Of a stretch of DNA of 44,914 nucleotides, positions 14,770 to 22,744 are shown piece by piece; within the stretch, counting starts at the first letter, position 1, and every line of letters starts with the position of its first letter. The stretch is from NCBI GenBank assembly GCA_964599885.1, contig CAZRHH010000020.1, forward strand, positions 1 to 44,914, read 5' to 3'. Source of the DNA: CAZRHH01 sp964599885 (lineage in GTDB: Bacteria > Chloroflexota > Dehalococcoidia > DSTF01 > JACRBR01). A model generated the notes under the pieces. It had not been told where the DNA came from. It did not search any database and saw only the letters and a list, made by a program, of their open reading frames with translations. A program made the translations under genes and the position numbers.

Positions 14770-16542
14770 ATGCCGCAACGACTACCGTTCGATGTCCCGG
14801 AGGAGATCGACGACCACAAGGGCCGTAGCGCCGCTCAGTGCCCGCTGCACAACCTGCTGGCGCCGGAACTGCGCGAGCAGGCTGAGGGCGCGCCACACCT
14901 GATGACGTATCTGCACAAGGTGCCGATGGCCGAGTTCGGCGTGCCCGAGTACTACCCCGAAGCGTCGCGCAAGATGCAGGACATCAAGGAGCCAAACCTC
15001 ATCTATCCCGTGGGCAACGGCACGTTCGTCCACATCTTCCCGGACGGCGGCGGCGCCCGGAACTTCTACATCGCGATCGAGCCGGACTCGGACTACCTCC
15101 AGGACTACATGGACGACATCGAGGTGCGCCTCCTCGACTTCGTTGAGATTCTTGCCGAAGCGACGACGCCCGAAGAGAAGACCGAAGTGCTGCTCACCGC
15201 GATCGATAACTCATGCGATGTCACGGACAGCGGCGACGTGCCGCTGCCCAACGTCCCCGCTCTGAAGTCGGGAGAGGCCGGCTTCCTCAAGCTGCCCTTC
15301 GGCGGGTCGAAGAGCGGCGGCGGCAAGGGCGGAAGGATTCGCTGCACTACCGCCGAGCTGAGCGCGCTGAAGTACATGGTGATCCGCGACAAGATTGGCA
15401 TGGGGCCGCTCGAACCGCTGATTAGCGACAACTGGATCGAGGACATCAGCTGCAGCGGCGTCGGGCCGGTGTACATCGAGCACAAGATCTTTGCCGGCCT
15501 CAAGAGCAGCATCAACTTCGATTCGCACGAAGAGCTCGACGACTTCGTGCTGAAGCTCGCCGAGAAGATGAAGAAGCCCGTCACGTTCCGCAACCCGATC
15601 GTCGACGCGACGCTGCCCGATGGCTCGCGTATCAACATCGTCTACGGCGGCGACGTCTCGAAGAACGGCTCCAACTTCACGATCAGAAAGTTCATGGGCA
15701 TCCCGCTCAGCATCGTCGACATCTGCAACTCCGGCGCCATGACGTGGCAGATGGCCGGCTACATGTCGCTGATCGTCGAAGAGGGCATGAACTTCTTCGT
15801 CTCCGGCGAAACCGCGTCCGGAAAGACGACGCTGATGAACGCGCTGATGACGTTCGTCCCGCCGCACGCCAAGATCGTCAGCATCGAGGACACGCCGGAA
15901 GTGCAGGTGCCGCATCCCAACTGGACGCGCGAGGTCGTTCGTGGCGCCATGAGCGCCCAGGGCGGCAGCGTCGATATGTTCAGCCTGCTGAAAGCGGCAC
16001 TCCGCCAGCGCCCGAACATGATCATCATCGGTGAGATCCGTGGTGAAGAGGGCAACATCGCCTTCCAGGCGATGATGACCGGTCACGCCGTCTCCGCGAC
16101 GTTCCACGCCTCCACCGTCGAGAAGCTGATCCAGCGAGTCACTGGTGTACCGATCAGCGTGCCGAAGACCTACGTCGATAACCTCAACGTCGTCATGATC
16201 TGCAGCGCCGTCCGCCTCCCGACCGGCCGCCCGGGACGCCGCATCCTCAGCATCTCGGAGATCATCGGCTACGACCCCGTCAACAACTCGTTCTCGTTCG
16301 TCGAAATCTTCCGCTGGGACCCCGTCCGCGACATCTTCGAGTTCCTCGGCCTCAACAACAGCTACCTGCTGGAGCAGCGGGTCGCCCCCTCGCGCGGGCT
16401 CTCCGAGAAACGCCGCCGCGAGATCTACAAGGAAGTCGATCGCCGCGGCGCGCTGCTCCAGAAACTCGGCGAATCCGGCGTCAACAACTTCTACGAGCTC
16501 TTCAAGCTGCTCTCCAAGGCCCAGAAGCAGGGATTGTTCTAG
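14770..16542 (+). CDS. Archaeal-type ArlI (FlaI)/type IV pilus secretion ATPase
   Basis: 590 residues, hexameric secretion ATPase of the VirB11/TadA/ArlI family that powers assembly of archaella or pili from the inner face of the membrane. The N-terminal domain holds PNLIYPVGNGTFVHIFPD (about residue 75), a motif typical of archaeal ArlI. A Gly/Ser-rich linker (about 178-195) precedes the core. Walker A GETASGKTT is at about 346, the Asp box IEDTPEVQVPHPNW at about 373, Walker B MIIIGEIRGEEG at about 417 and the His box TGHAVSATFHAST at about 437. All key residues are present, so it should be active. It is slightly longer than archaeal ArlI (500-550). CGAGGG precedes the ATG. Together with the ArlH-like gene it forms an operon without other archaellum or pilus genes nearby. 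Confidence 0.9.
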   Translation: MPQRLPFDVPEEIDDHKGRSAAQCPLHNLLAPELREQAEGAPHLMTYLHKVPMAEFGVPEYYPEASRKMQDIKEPNLIYPVGNGTFVHIFPDGGGARNFYIAIEPDSDYLQDYMDDIEVRLLDFVEILAEATTPEEKTEVLLTAIDNSCDVTDSGDVPLPNVPALKSGEAGFLKLPFGGSKSGGGKGGRIRCTTAELSALKYMVIRDKIGMGPLEPLISDNWIEDISCSGVGPVYIEHKIFAGLKSSINFDSHEELDDFVLKLAEKMKKPVTFRNPIVDATLPDGSRINIVYGGDVSKNGSNFTIRKFMGIPLSIVDICNSGAMTWQMAGYMSLIVEEGMNFFVSGETASGKTTLMNALMTFVPPHAKIVSIEDTPEVQVPHPNWTREVVRGAMSAQGGSVDMFSLLKAALRQRPNMIIIGEIRGEEGNIAFQAMMTGHAVSATFHASTVEKLIQRVTGVPISVPKTYVDNLNVVMICSAVRLPTGRPGRRILSISEIIGYDPVNNSFSFVEIFRWDPVRDIFEFLGLNNSYLLEQRVAPSRGLSEKRRREIYKEVDRRGALLQKLGESGVNNFYELFKLLSKAQKQGLF

Positions 16543-17021
16543 GCAGCATCCCCGCGCCCCGCTCACCCTTCGGCGTGAGGCTGGAGGCTGGAAGCTGGAA
16601 GCTGGACCACCGCGAAACCTGGGACCGGGCGGGCGAGTTCGTTTGGTAATTTTCGGTTTTCACGTCGAGTTCGTTTCGTAATTTTCGGTTGTTGGCGCCG
16701 GCGGTGGAGTTCGTTTCGTAATTTTCGGTTGTTCGGAGCGACGGCGTTCGTTTGGTAGTTTTCGGTTCTGCAGTGAGTTCGTTTCGTAGTTTTCGGTCTC
16801 CGTACCGGCGACGGTGCAGTCCCGGCCCGGGCGATGGCGGTGCCGGAAGCCGGGCCAGTATCTCCGGTCGAGCCACCAAGTCCGACCGGTTCGTGTCACC
16901 CCTCCCGCCTGTCCAGCCGCCAGTCTCGAACCCCACCCCTAAGGGAACCCCCTCACGCGGCCGATACTCTCCCGAAGCTATCTCGCGCACCCGACGCACT
17001 AGCTCACGGCGAGGTGCCACC
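16543..17021. other. Repeat-rich intergenic region after the ArlI-like gene
   Basis: 478 bp without a gene. It contains a run of 7-bp repeats (GCTGGAR, about four copies, 16580-16606), then five interspaced 24-bp repeats (listed separately), then GC-rich unique sequence up to the next start. The Asn/Thr/Glu-rich open frames on the minus strand are translations of the repeats and are not supported as genes. Confidence 0.6.
16635..16798 (+). repeat. Five interspaced copies of a 24-bp repeat
   Basis: Units begin at 16635, 16667, 16707, 16744 and 16775, each near GAGTTCGTTTCGTAATTTTC plus GGTT, with one to four changes. Gaps between units are 7-16 bp and unique. The units are markedly AT-richer than the surrounding sequence and are not palindromic. 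The gaps are too short for CRISPR spacers (usually 25-40 bp). They could be iteron-like protein-binding sites or a simple dispersed repeat. Confidence 0.85.
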
Positions 17022-17402
17022 ATGGCGTTCGGCAAGAAGAAGATCAAAGAGGACGAAGCCGTCACCGAGGCGCTCGGCCTCGACGAGCCGCTCGACGACG
17101 CCACCACCGCCCTCTTCGCCGCGCCCGCGCCCGAAGCGGCCGAGGCGCCGGCGCCCGAGCAGGAGGACGCAGCCGCCGAAGCGATCACCGAACCGGTCGC
17201 AGAGGAGGTGGCCGCGGCGCCCGATCCGCTCGCCGGGGATGACCTCCTCAACATGTTCTCGACGACGGAACTCGAAGAGGACGACCGATCGATGCTCCTC
17301 TCGCTGGCCGGCGACGTGGCACTCGGCGATCTCGTCGACGATCTGCAAACCATCGCCACCGCTCTCGGCGTCAAGATCGACCGCGAGTCGTACGCGGCCT
17401 AG
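17022..17402 (+). CDS. Acidic Ala/Glu-rich protein with a conserved-looking C-terminus
   Basis: 126 residues, no signal peptide or membrane helix. The start at 17022 has GAGGTG upstream; 90 upstream in-frame codons run through the repeat region and are rejected. The N-terminus MAFGKKKIKEDEAV is charged, residues 25-68 are a low-complexity Ala/Pro/Glu linker, and the C-terminal 50 residues (DDLLNMFSTTELEEDDRS, then a helix around LGDLVDDLQTIATALGV) look like a folded helical domain. I do not recognise it. It is the next gene on the same strand after the ArlH/ArlI-like pair and could be a cytosolic partner, but 480 bp of repeats separate them. Confidence 0.7.
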   Translation: MAFGKKKIKEDEAVTEALGLDEPLDDATTALFAAPAPEAAEAPAPEQEDAAAEAITEPVAEEVAAAPDPLAGDDLLNMFSTTELEEDDRSMLLSLAGDVALGDLVDDLQTIATALGVKIDRESYAA

Positions 17403-17519
17403 CCCGGCGAGCCGCGCACATCACTCCCTCATTGCCGGATCCCTCCTTCAACATCCATCCTCCAGTGCCCCAGAGTCGGCTTCCGCCAGACTCGCGCGCA
17501 CGGCATACTCCGAACCGCT

Positions 17520-17945
17520 ATGCCCAAACGACCCATCCCCGAAGCCACGCCTGAAACACAGGAATACTGGGACGGCGCCAGGCGCGGCGAGCTGCGCATC
17601 CAGCGCTGCACCGCCTGCGGCAAGGCGTACTTCTTCCCGCGCCCGTTCTGTCCCAACTGCTCTTCGCGCGCCGTCGAATGGTTCACCGCCAGCGGCAGGG
17701 CGAAGCTCCACACCTACGTGATCAACCACCGCCCTGCCATGGGCTTCAAGGATGACGCGCCGTACGTCATCGCGATCGTCGAACTCGAAGAAGGCCCGCG
17801 CATGATGACGAACATCATCGGCATCGAGCCGACGCCCGAGAATCTGCCGATCGATATGCCGCTCGAAGTGACGTGGGAGAAGCAGAACGACGACATCACG
17901 CTGCCGTTGTTCCGGCCCGCGGCCACGCAAGAGCGCGCATCATGA
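17520..17945 (+). CDS. DUF35/OB-fold acyl-CoA-binding zinc ribbon protein
   Basis: 141 residues, the small subunit that pairs with thiolase-like enzymes. It has an N-terminal helix (TPETQEYWDGARRGELRIQRC), a rubredoxin-like zinc ribbon (CTACG at about residue 31 and CPNC at about 48) and an OB-fold ending near residue 130. In known complexes (archaeal thiolase/HMG-CoA synthase, actinobacterial Ltp2) DUF35 proteins bind the CoA part of the substrate and shuttle it. CATACT at 17504-17509 could be its -10, giving a very short leader with no ribosome binding site. Its stop overlaps the thiolase start by an ATGA. Confidence 0.92.
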   Translation: MPKRPIPEATPETQEYWDGARRGELRIQRCTACGKAYFFPRPFCPNCSSRAVEWFTASGRAKLHTYVINHRPAMGFKDDAPYVIAIVELEEGPRMMTNIIGIEPTPENLPIDMPLEVTWEKQNDDITLPLFRPAATQERAS

Positions 17946-19090
17946 GCCTGCGCATGAGCGTCGCCATCGTCGGCGCCGCCGAGACCGACGCCCTCGGCGT
18001 CCAGCCCGACAAGTCCGCCCTCCAGCTTCACGCCGAAGGCGCGCTCAACGCGCTCGCCGACGCCGGCATCAGCAAGGATGAGATCGATGGCGTACTCTGC
18101 GCCGGTCAGTCTCCGGTCGCCGTCGCCGAATACCTCGGTATCGTGCCAACGTTCATCGATGGCACCAGCGTCGGCGGCTGTTCGTTCATGATCCACGTCC
18201 GGCACGCCGCTGCCGCGATCAAAGCCGGCCTCTGTACGACAGCGCTCATCACGCACGGCGAAAGCGGCCGCTCGCGGGTCGGCGCTGGCGGCTGGGGCGG
18301 CTCGCGGCAGATGCCCAGCGGCCAGTTCGAAGAACCGTACGGCGTTGCCGGGCCGGCAACGCGCTTCACGATCCCGATCCTGCGCCACATGCACGAATAC
18401 GGGACCACGCACGAGCAGATGGCGTCCGTCGCCGTCGCCACGCGCCGCTGGGCCGAGAAGAACCCACGCGCGCTCATGCGCGACCCGATCACCGTCGCGG
18501 ACGTGCTGCAATCGCGGATGATCGCGTACCCGGTACACCTGCTCGAATGTTGCCTCGTCACCGACGGCGGCGGCGCGCTCGTCGTCGTCAGCGCCGAACG
18601 CGCGAAGGACTTCCCGAAAAAGCCCGTCTACGTCCTCGGCAGCGGCGAATCGACGGAACACTCGATGATCAGCATGATGCACGACTTCACCGAGTCGCGC
18701 GCGTTCAAGGTGTCGGGGCAGCTCGCCTTCGCCGAAGCGGGCATCGCACACAAGGACATCGACCACGCGATGTTCTACGACGCGTTCGCCCACACGCCGA
18801 TGTTCGCGCTGGAAGCGCTCGGTTTCGTCGGCAAGGGCGAGAGCGGGCCGTTCTTCGAGGCGATGCGCACGGCGCCCGGCGGCGACTTCCCGCTCAACAC
18901 CAACGGCGGCGGCCTCTCCTACACGCACACGGGCATGTACGGCATGTTCGCCATCCAGGAATCCGTGCGCCAGCTCCGCGGCGAAGCGGCGGCCCAGCTC
19001 GACAACGTCCGCACGAGCATCGCGCACGGCGTCGGCGGCATGTTCCACGCTGCCGGCACGCTTATCCTCACCAACGACGACGGCGCGTAG
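17942..19090 (+). CDS. Thiolase-family protein (SCP-x/lipid-transfer type)
   Basis: 382 residues, thiolase superfamily. A candidate nucleophilic Cys lies in GTSVGGCSFM (about residue 80), the NTNGGGLSYTHTGMYG block carries the typical GG and His (about 320), and the C-terminal SIAHGVGGMFHAAGTLI matches the HGxGG motif of SCP-x-type thiolases. The usual C-terminal catalytic Cys of degradative thiolases is not seen, as in the SCP-x/Ltp2 group, whose members perform retro-aldol or thiolysis reactions on steroid or branched acyl-CoA. It starts at 17942 inside the DUF35 stop (ATGA); a Met four codons later is possible. The two proteins very likely form a complex. Confidence 0.9.
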   Translation: MSLRMSVAIVGAAETDALGVQPDKSALQLHAEGALNALADAGISKDEIDGVLCAGQSPVAVAEYLGIVPTFIDGTSVGGCSFMIHVRHAAAAIKAGLCTTALITHGESGRSRVGAGGWGGSRQMPSGQFEEPYGVAGPATRFTIPILRHMHEYGTTHEQMASVAVATRRWAEKNPRALMRDPITVADVLQSRMIAYPVHLLECCLVTDGGGALVVVSAERAKDFPKKPVYVLGSGESTEHSMISMMHDFTESRAFKVSGQLAFAEAGIAHKDIDHAMFYDAFAHTPMFALEALGFVGKGESGPFFEAMRTAPGGDFPLNTNGGGLSYTHTGMYGMFAIQESVRQLRGEAAAQLDNVRTSIAHGVGGMFHAAGTLILTNDDGA

Positions 19091-19117
19091 GCGACGGCAG
19101 CGCATCACCCTGCCGTA

Positions 19118-19138
19118 GCGCGGGCTTTCAGCCCGCGC
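19118..19138 (+). repeat. REP-like palindrome, family C
   Basis: GCGCGGGC TTTCA GCCCGCGC, a perfect 8-bp stem with a 5-nt loop, 27 bp after the thiolase stop. The same element occurs at 26986-27006. It may serve as a terminator or RNA-stabilising end. Confidence 0.75.
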
Positions 19139-19188
19139 GGAGGTGGAAACGCACACAGTACTTCCGGCCGAGAAACCCGCGAGGCAGC

Positions 19189-19208
19189 CGCGGAGCTGAG
19201 GCTCCGCG
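19189..19208 (+). repeat. REP-like palindrome resembling family A
   Basis: CGCGGAGC TGAG GCTCCGCG, a perfect 8-bp stem with a 4-nt loop, in the same gap as the family C element. It resembles the family A palindromes (CTGCGGAGC/GCTCCGCC type) found elsewhere in the window. Confidence 0.55.
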
Positions 19209-19265
19209 CGCGTCCCGTCGTGGCGGCATAGCAAGCTATGCCGAGCGTGCTAACCCGCCGGACGT

Positions 19266-19293
19266 TTGCGATCCCGTTTCAACGTGAGATACT
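19266..19293 (+). promoter_or_regulatory. Probable promoter of the 19374 gene
   Basis: TTGCGA (19266-19271), a 16-bp spacer and GATACT (19288-19293) fit a sigma-70-type promoter, giving a leader of about 75 nt before the chosen start. Confidence 0.45.
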
Positions 19294-19373
19294 GGGTCAG
19301 CTCAGGCGATCCATCCTCGATCGTTCCCCCTTCCGTGCTTCAACGAAGCACCAGCATGCCGAGGTTGATGTCG

Positions 19374-19751
19374 ATGCCGCTCGAAACATGGGAACTCTGG
19401 TACCCCAACGCGGCCGCCACCGGCCTCGCCTTCGCCCGCTGCCGCCTCGACTCCGCCGATATCGTCCTCGTACACGCCGCCCCGGACGCCCTCCGCATCG
19501 AGGTCCGCACGGAGGACGGCAGCCGCCGCGCCTTCGCCGACCAGCTCCGCCGCGAAGGCGACTACTACCCGATGACGCGCCTCAGCATCGCCGACGGCAG
19601 CATCGTCCGCAGCGAAGGCTGGCCCGAGGAAGCGGACATCGGCCGCCCCGTCCTGCTTCCGGGCGGCGAAGTCGGCATCCTCACGAAGTGGTCGAACGCG
19701 CCGGACGGCAGCGAGTGGCGCTGGTCGGTGGACTTCTTCAACCGCAGGTAG
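19374..19751 (+). CDS. Conserved hypothetical protein (WELWYPNAA-type)
   Basis: 125 residues, soluble, no signal peptide. It begins MPLETWELWYPNAAATGL and ends LPGGEVGILTKWSN...WRWSVDFFNRR; from memory such proteins occur in Actinobacteria and Chloroflexota, with no known function. The start at 19374 has GAGG 9 nt upstream; ATGs at 19368 and 19356 are alternatives. Alternating beta strands suggest a small sandwich fold. The promoter upstream suggests it is transcribed alone. Position after the thiolase genes gives no firm clue to function. Confidence 0.75.
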   Translation: MPLETWELWYPNAAATGLAFARCRLDSADIVLVHAAPDALRIEVRTEDGSRRAFADQLRREGDYYPMTRLSIADGSIVRSEGWPEEADIGRPVLLPGGEVGILTKWSNAPDGSEWRWSVDFFNRR

Positions 19752-19887
19752 CCGTCAAGCAGGACGCGCGGGCCGCCGTGTAAAGCTGTTATGTTGACGT
19801 GTTCACGTGCGGTGCTACGTTCGTCAAGCGCACGCAACCGCGACGATTCTGACAACGCGGGCCGTGCCGCGGGGGCAAGCAGAGCGC

Positions 19888-21114
19888 ATGCTCGAAGCTA
19901 TCCGAACCGACGTACTCGATCCCTACGCAACACTCCATCTCGACCCGATGGCACCACCCGACGTCGTCGCGGCGATCGCCGGATTGCTCGTCAAACGCGC
20001 GCGCCGCGCAGCGCCCGAATCGCTGAAGGAACTCGAAGCTGCTCGCGACCTGCTGTCCGACGACGCCAGGCGCCGCGAGTACGATGAGGCGCACGGCTAC
20101 GGCGACCGCCGCGCTCCCCGTAATAGCTACGAAACGCTCGGCGTGGCGATGGACGCCGATATCGGCATCCTCGGCGTTGCCTACTCCGTCGGCATGAGCG
20201 CGAAGGACGAACGCGTGCGCAAGCTCATCCGCGCGGCGCACCGCACGCTCGGGAACCCGTATCTGCGTGCGCGCTACGACCTGTCACTGAACGAAGGGTC
20301 GGAGCCATCGCCCGCGCCGTTCGTACAGCCGCCAGCGCCGGTCGTGCCGGAGGAACCGATCCTCGCCCGGAACCCGGCGTTCGAGCGCCGCATGCAGCAA
20401 GCCGCTCCGACGACGGACGAACTGACGCCAAACGACTCCTTGCCAGCTGGCACGGCACCGGTCGACGCCGAAATTTCGGAGCCGGTTATCGAGCCGCCAG
20501 TAGTTGTGGCGGATGAAGAGGTTCGCGCCGAGATCCCCGCGTTCGACAGCAGCCTGTCGGTGCGGGAGCGTCTGGCCTCGCTGCGCACGGAGTCTGAGCC
20601 ACCACGAGAGTGGGGCAGCGACGCGACGCATCGCGATCACCTCGCGCGGCTCGCTGCCGCCGAAGCCAACACCGCCCGCGAGATGGCGCGCACAACCGGC
20701 GACGAGTCGGCGGCGCTCCAATTCGTCGACGGGCCGCGCGCCGGCCAGTCGGTCGCCATAATCACTGACACGGTGACGATCGGCTGCGGCAGCGACGCCG
20801 AAGTGCGCCTCCGGGATGCCAGCGCCGATGTCGCTCCGAACCACGCGCGGGTGTGGCGCCTGGGCGCCCGCTACGTGCTGCGTCGCCTCGATGGCGACGA
20901 GATCATCGTGGACGGCAGGGTGTTGCGCGAACCCGCCGTCACGCTGCGTCATGGCACCGAGATCCGAATCGGTAACCACCAGCTCCGTTTCGTGCGGATC
21001 GGTGGCGCCGACGAAGCGCCCGCCCCGGGGACACCCGCGTCCATCTCCGGAGCGTCAGGGAAAGCGCCAATACGCTGGGCCGATGTACCGTACGACACTA
21101 CCGAGTCGCCGTAG
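19888..21114 (+). CDS. Protein with two degenerate J-like domains and a C-terminal FHA domain
   Basis: 408 residues. Residues 11-70 (DPYATLHLDP to RRREYDE) and 80-135 (NSYETLGVAMD to LRARYDL) each resemble a J domain in their ends, but the HPD motif needed to stimulate Hsp70 is absent from both, so they are probably structural. A Pro/Glu-rich linker (about 140-260) leads to a C-terminal FHA-like domain (about 272-370) with GPRAGQSVAI, TIGCGSDAEVRL, NHARVWRLG and GTEIRIGNHQLRF, a fold that reads phosphothreonine. The start is the Met at 19888; it has only a weak ribosome binding site. A scaffold linked to Ser/Thr kinases is a reasonable guess; no kinase gene is in the window. Confidence 0.8.
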   Translation: MLEAIRTDVLDPYATLHLDPMAPPDVVAAIAGLLVKRARRAAPESLKELEAARDLLSDDARRREYDEAHGYGDRRAPRNSYETLGVAMDADIGILGVAYSVGMSAKDERVRKLIRAAHRTLGNPYLRARYDLSLNEGSEPSPAPFVQPPAPVVPEEPILARNPAFERRMQQAAPTTDELTPNDSLPAGTAPVDAEISEPVIEPPVVVADEEVRAEIPAFDSSLSVRERLASLRTESEPPREWGSDATHRDHLARLAAAEANTAREMARTTGDESAALQFVDGPRAGQSVAIITDTVTIGCGSDAEVRLRDASADVAPNHARVWRLGARYVLRRLDGDEIIVDGRVLREPAVTLRHGTEIRIGNHQLRFVRIGGADEAPAPGTPASISGASGKAPIRWADVPYDTTESP

Positions 21115-21140
21115 CGATTCACGAGCGGCCTGGAGGCACG

Positions 21141-21539
21141 ATGGCGCTAACGAAACTGCGCGTATTTTCCGTCCGCAACGCCGCCCGCGGCACCGTGCTC
21201 GCGACGGAAGCGCACCTCGCCGGGTCGTTCGTCTCCCGCTTCTTCGGTCTGATGGGCCGCAAGCGCGTGGAGGACGGCGGGGGCATTCTCCTTCCGAAGA
21301 GCGCGTCGATCCACTCATGCTTCATGCGCTTCCGCTTTGACGCCATCTTCCTCGACAACGAGAACCGCGTCATGAAGGTCGTACCATCGATGAGGCAATG
21401 GTGGTTCGCGTTCGGTGGCCGCGGCGCCAAGCACACGCTGGAACTCGCCGCCGGCACCGCCGAACGGACGAACACCCAGCCCGGCGACACGCTCGTCTTT
21501 GAGGAGCCCGTCGCCGCCCCACACGCCTCCGCCGCCTGA
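21141..21539 (+). CDS. DUF192 family protein
   Basis: 132 residues. The DUF192 hallmarks are present: FGLMGRK near residue 35, then GGILLP, IHSCFMRFRFDAIFLD, and a Gly/Thr-rich C-terminal half (HTLELAAGTAERTNTQPGD). GGAGG precedes the ATG by 6 nt. The family has a compact beta fold and is often exported, but here there is no signal peptide. Its function is unknown. It follows the FHA gene by 26 bp, so the two may be co-transcribed. Confidence 0.9.
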   Translation: MALTKLRVFSVRNAARGTVLATEAHLAGSFVSRFFGLMGRKRVEDGGGILLPKSASIHSCFMRFRFDAIFLDNENRVMKVVPSMRQWWFAFGGRGAKHTLELAAGTAERTNTQPGDTLVFEEPVAAPHASAA

Positions 21540-21562
21540 TCCGAACCAGCCGCGGTCGAAAT

Positions 21563-21673
21563 GTAGCTGCGGAACTCTAGCTCCGCCCGACGCCGCATAC
21601 GCGGATGTAGCTGCGGAGCTTTAGATCCGCCAGGTGCATACCCGGATGTAGCTGCGAAGCTTTAGCTCCGCCG
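21563..21673 (+). repeat. Three tandem family A REP-like palindromes
   Basis: Copies begin at 21563, 21607 and 21648 (spacing 44 and 41 bp). Each is close to GTAGCTGCGGAGCTTTAGCT plus CCGCC and forms a 6-8-bp stem; copies 1, 2 and 3 carry different single changes in the arms. Short flanking sequence (GCATAC, CGGAT) is also repeated, so the true unit is about 42 bp. Other copies lie at 26828, 39208, 44517 and 44587. Confidence 0.85.
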
Positions 21674-21743
21674 GACTCCAAAACGAAGAAGCGCTCCAGC
21701 CCGCGCTCCCGTTGGACAAACCGCGAGACCTAGCTGTGACTAT

Positions 21744-21770
21744 GTGGCACGGGCTTTCAGCCCGTGTCAC
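21744..21770 (+). repeat. REP-like palindrome, family B
   Basis: GTGGCACGGGC TTTCA GCCCGTGTCAC: a 10-bp stem with one mismatch and a 5-nt loop. Further copies occur at 26911 and 27060. It lies in the gap between two convergent genes, a likely place for a bidirectional terminator. Confidence 0.8.
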
Positions 21771-21868
21771 TCTGGCACGGCACCACCACACCAAGCAGAG
21801 CCACCTCACGAACGAAAGACGCGGCCCGCGCTGCGTCTCTCGTCACCGATCCGCCCAAGCCCGGCCCG

Positions 21869-22507
21869 CTACCCGCCTGGCGCCGCCCGCCGCTTGTTAA
21901 CGACGTCATCAAGCCGCTCGGCGAACTTCGCCAGCAGCGCGTCCGCCCGCGCCTGGTCGATCTTCCCCGCCGCGACGGCCTCTGTGGCGCGTGCCGACGC
22001 GTCTGCCGTCATCGCCGCCTTCACATCATCGATGCTCACGCTCTCCGCCGCCGCTACGTCCGCAATCGAACGGCCCGCCTTGAGCTGCGCGCGCAGCTCA
22101 TCGGCCGTCACGCCGATCGCCGAAGCGGCTGACTCGACGATCGCGCCACGCACCTTTTCGATGCGCTCCTGACGGTGCTCGCGAAACTTCCGCAGCGCGC
22201 CGAGCCCGAAGCCCTCGCCGTTTTCGATGCGTTCGCGGATCTTGGCCGCCCGCTCTTCACCAACCTTGCCCGCCGCCACGGCTTCATCGAGCGCGTCGAG
22301 TCCGGCGGCGCGCACCGCCTCCTGCAACACGCTCGTCTCGACGCCAAGCTTCTCGGCCACCCGAGCGAGAAACGGCGTGCTCTGCTCGCCCGCCACGGGC
22401 GCGTCGCCGCCCTCTTGCGCGCCTGTCGTCGTAGCGGACATCCACACCGCGCCGCCCACGACCCCGATGGCCGCGGTGAACGCCAGTACTGCTGCCTTTA
22501 CCCTCAT
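21869..22507 (-). CDS. Secreted helical protein with repeated DUF2680-like segments
   Basis: 212 residues with a signal peptide-like N-terminus (MRVKAAVLAFTAAIGVVGGAVW, cleavage around residue 30). The remainder is charged and helical, with repeated pieces in which a region like FLARVAEKLGVETSVLQEAV is followed by AVAAGKVGEERAAKIRERIENG, and later EAVAAGKIDQARADALLAKFAE. From memory, such helix-pair repeats occur in secreted proteins of Chloroflexota and Firmicutes with no known function. An AGGAGGAG ribosome binding site precedes the ATG. It is monocistronic between convergent and divergent neighbours. Confidence 0.85.
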   Translation of the reverse strand: MRVKAAVLAFTAAIGVVGGAVWMSATTTGAQEGGDAPVAGEQSTPFLARVAEKLGVETSVLQEAVRAAGLDALDEAVAAGKVGEERAAKIRERIENGEGFGLGALRKFREHRQERIEKVRGAIVESAASAIGVTADELRAQLKAGRSIADVAAAESVSIDDVKAAMTADASARATEAVAAGKIDQARADALLAKFAERLDDVVNKRRAAPGG

Positions 22508-22744
22508 TGCATCTCCTCCTGAACACTACCCGCACCGAAACAACGGCATCGTAGCGCCGTCACGCACACCGCCACGGCAACTGCGCGTAACTTCCAGGTA
22601 AAGCTTGCGGCGTGGCTTGACGACGCGACCCGGCGCCGGGTTCGAAAGCTGCGGCGGCCGATGCAACGGTTCCGCCATCCCCGATTCTGGACGCCCTCAC
22701 AACGGCCCGAGTACAATCAGAGGCAACCCACGGAGACGCGACCC

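Noticed and set aside
15211..16566. 451-residue minus-strand ORF opposite the ArlI-like gene
   Set aside because: Antisense to a well-supported ATPase; composition (Asp/Val/Arg-rich) is that of a shadow frame.
16635..16798. CRISPR array
   Set aside because: Repeats are 24 bp with gaps of only 7-16 bp, vary between copies, and there are no cas genes. The gaps are too short to be spacers.
16660..16899. Small protein with ENYETNS repeats
   Set aside because: It is a direct translation of the interspaced DNA repeats; frames shift between units and no start signal is present.
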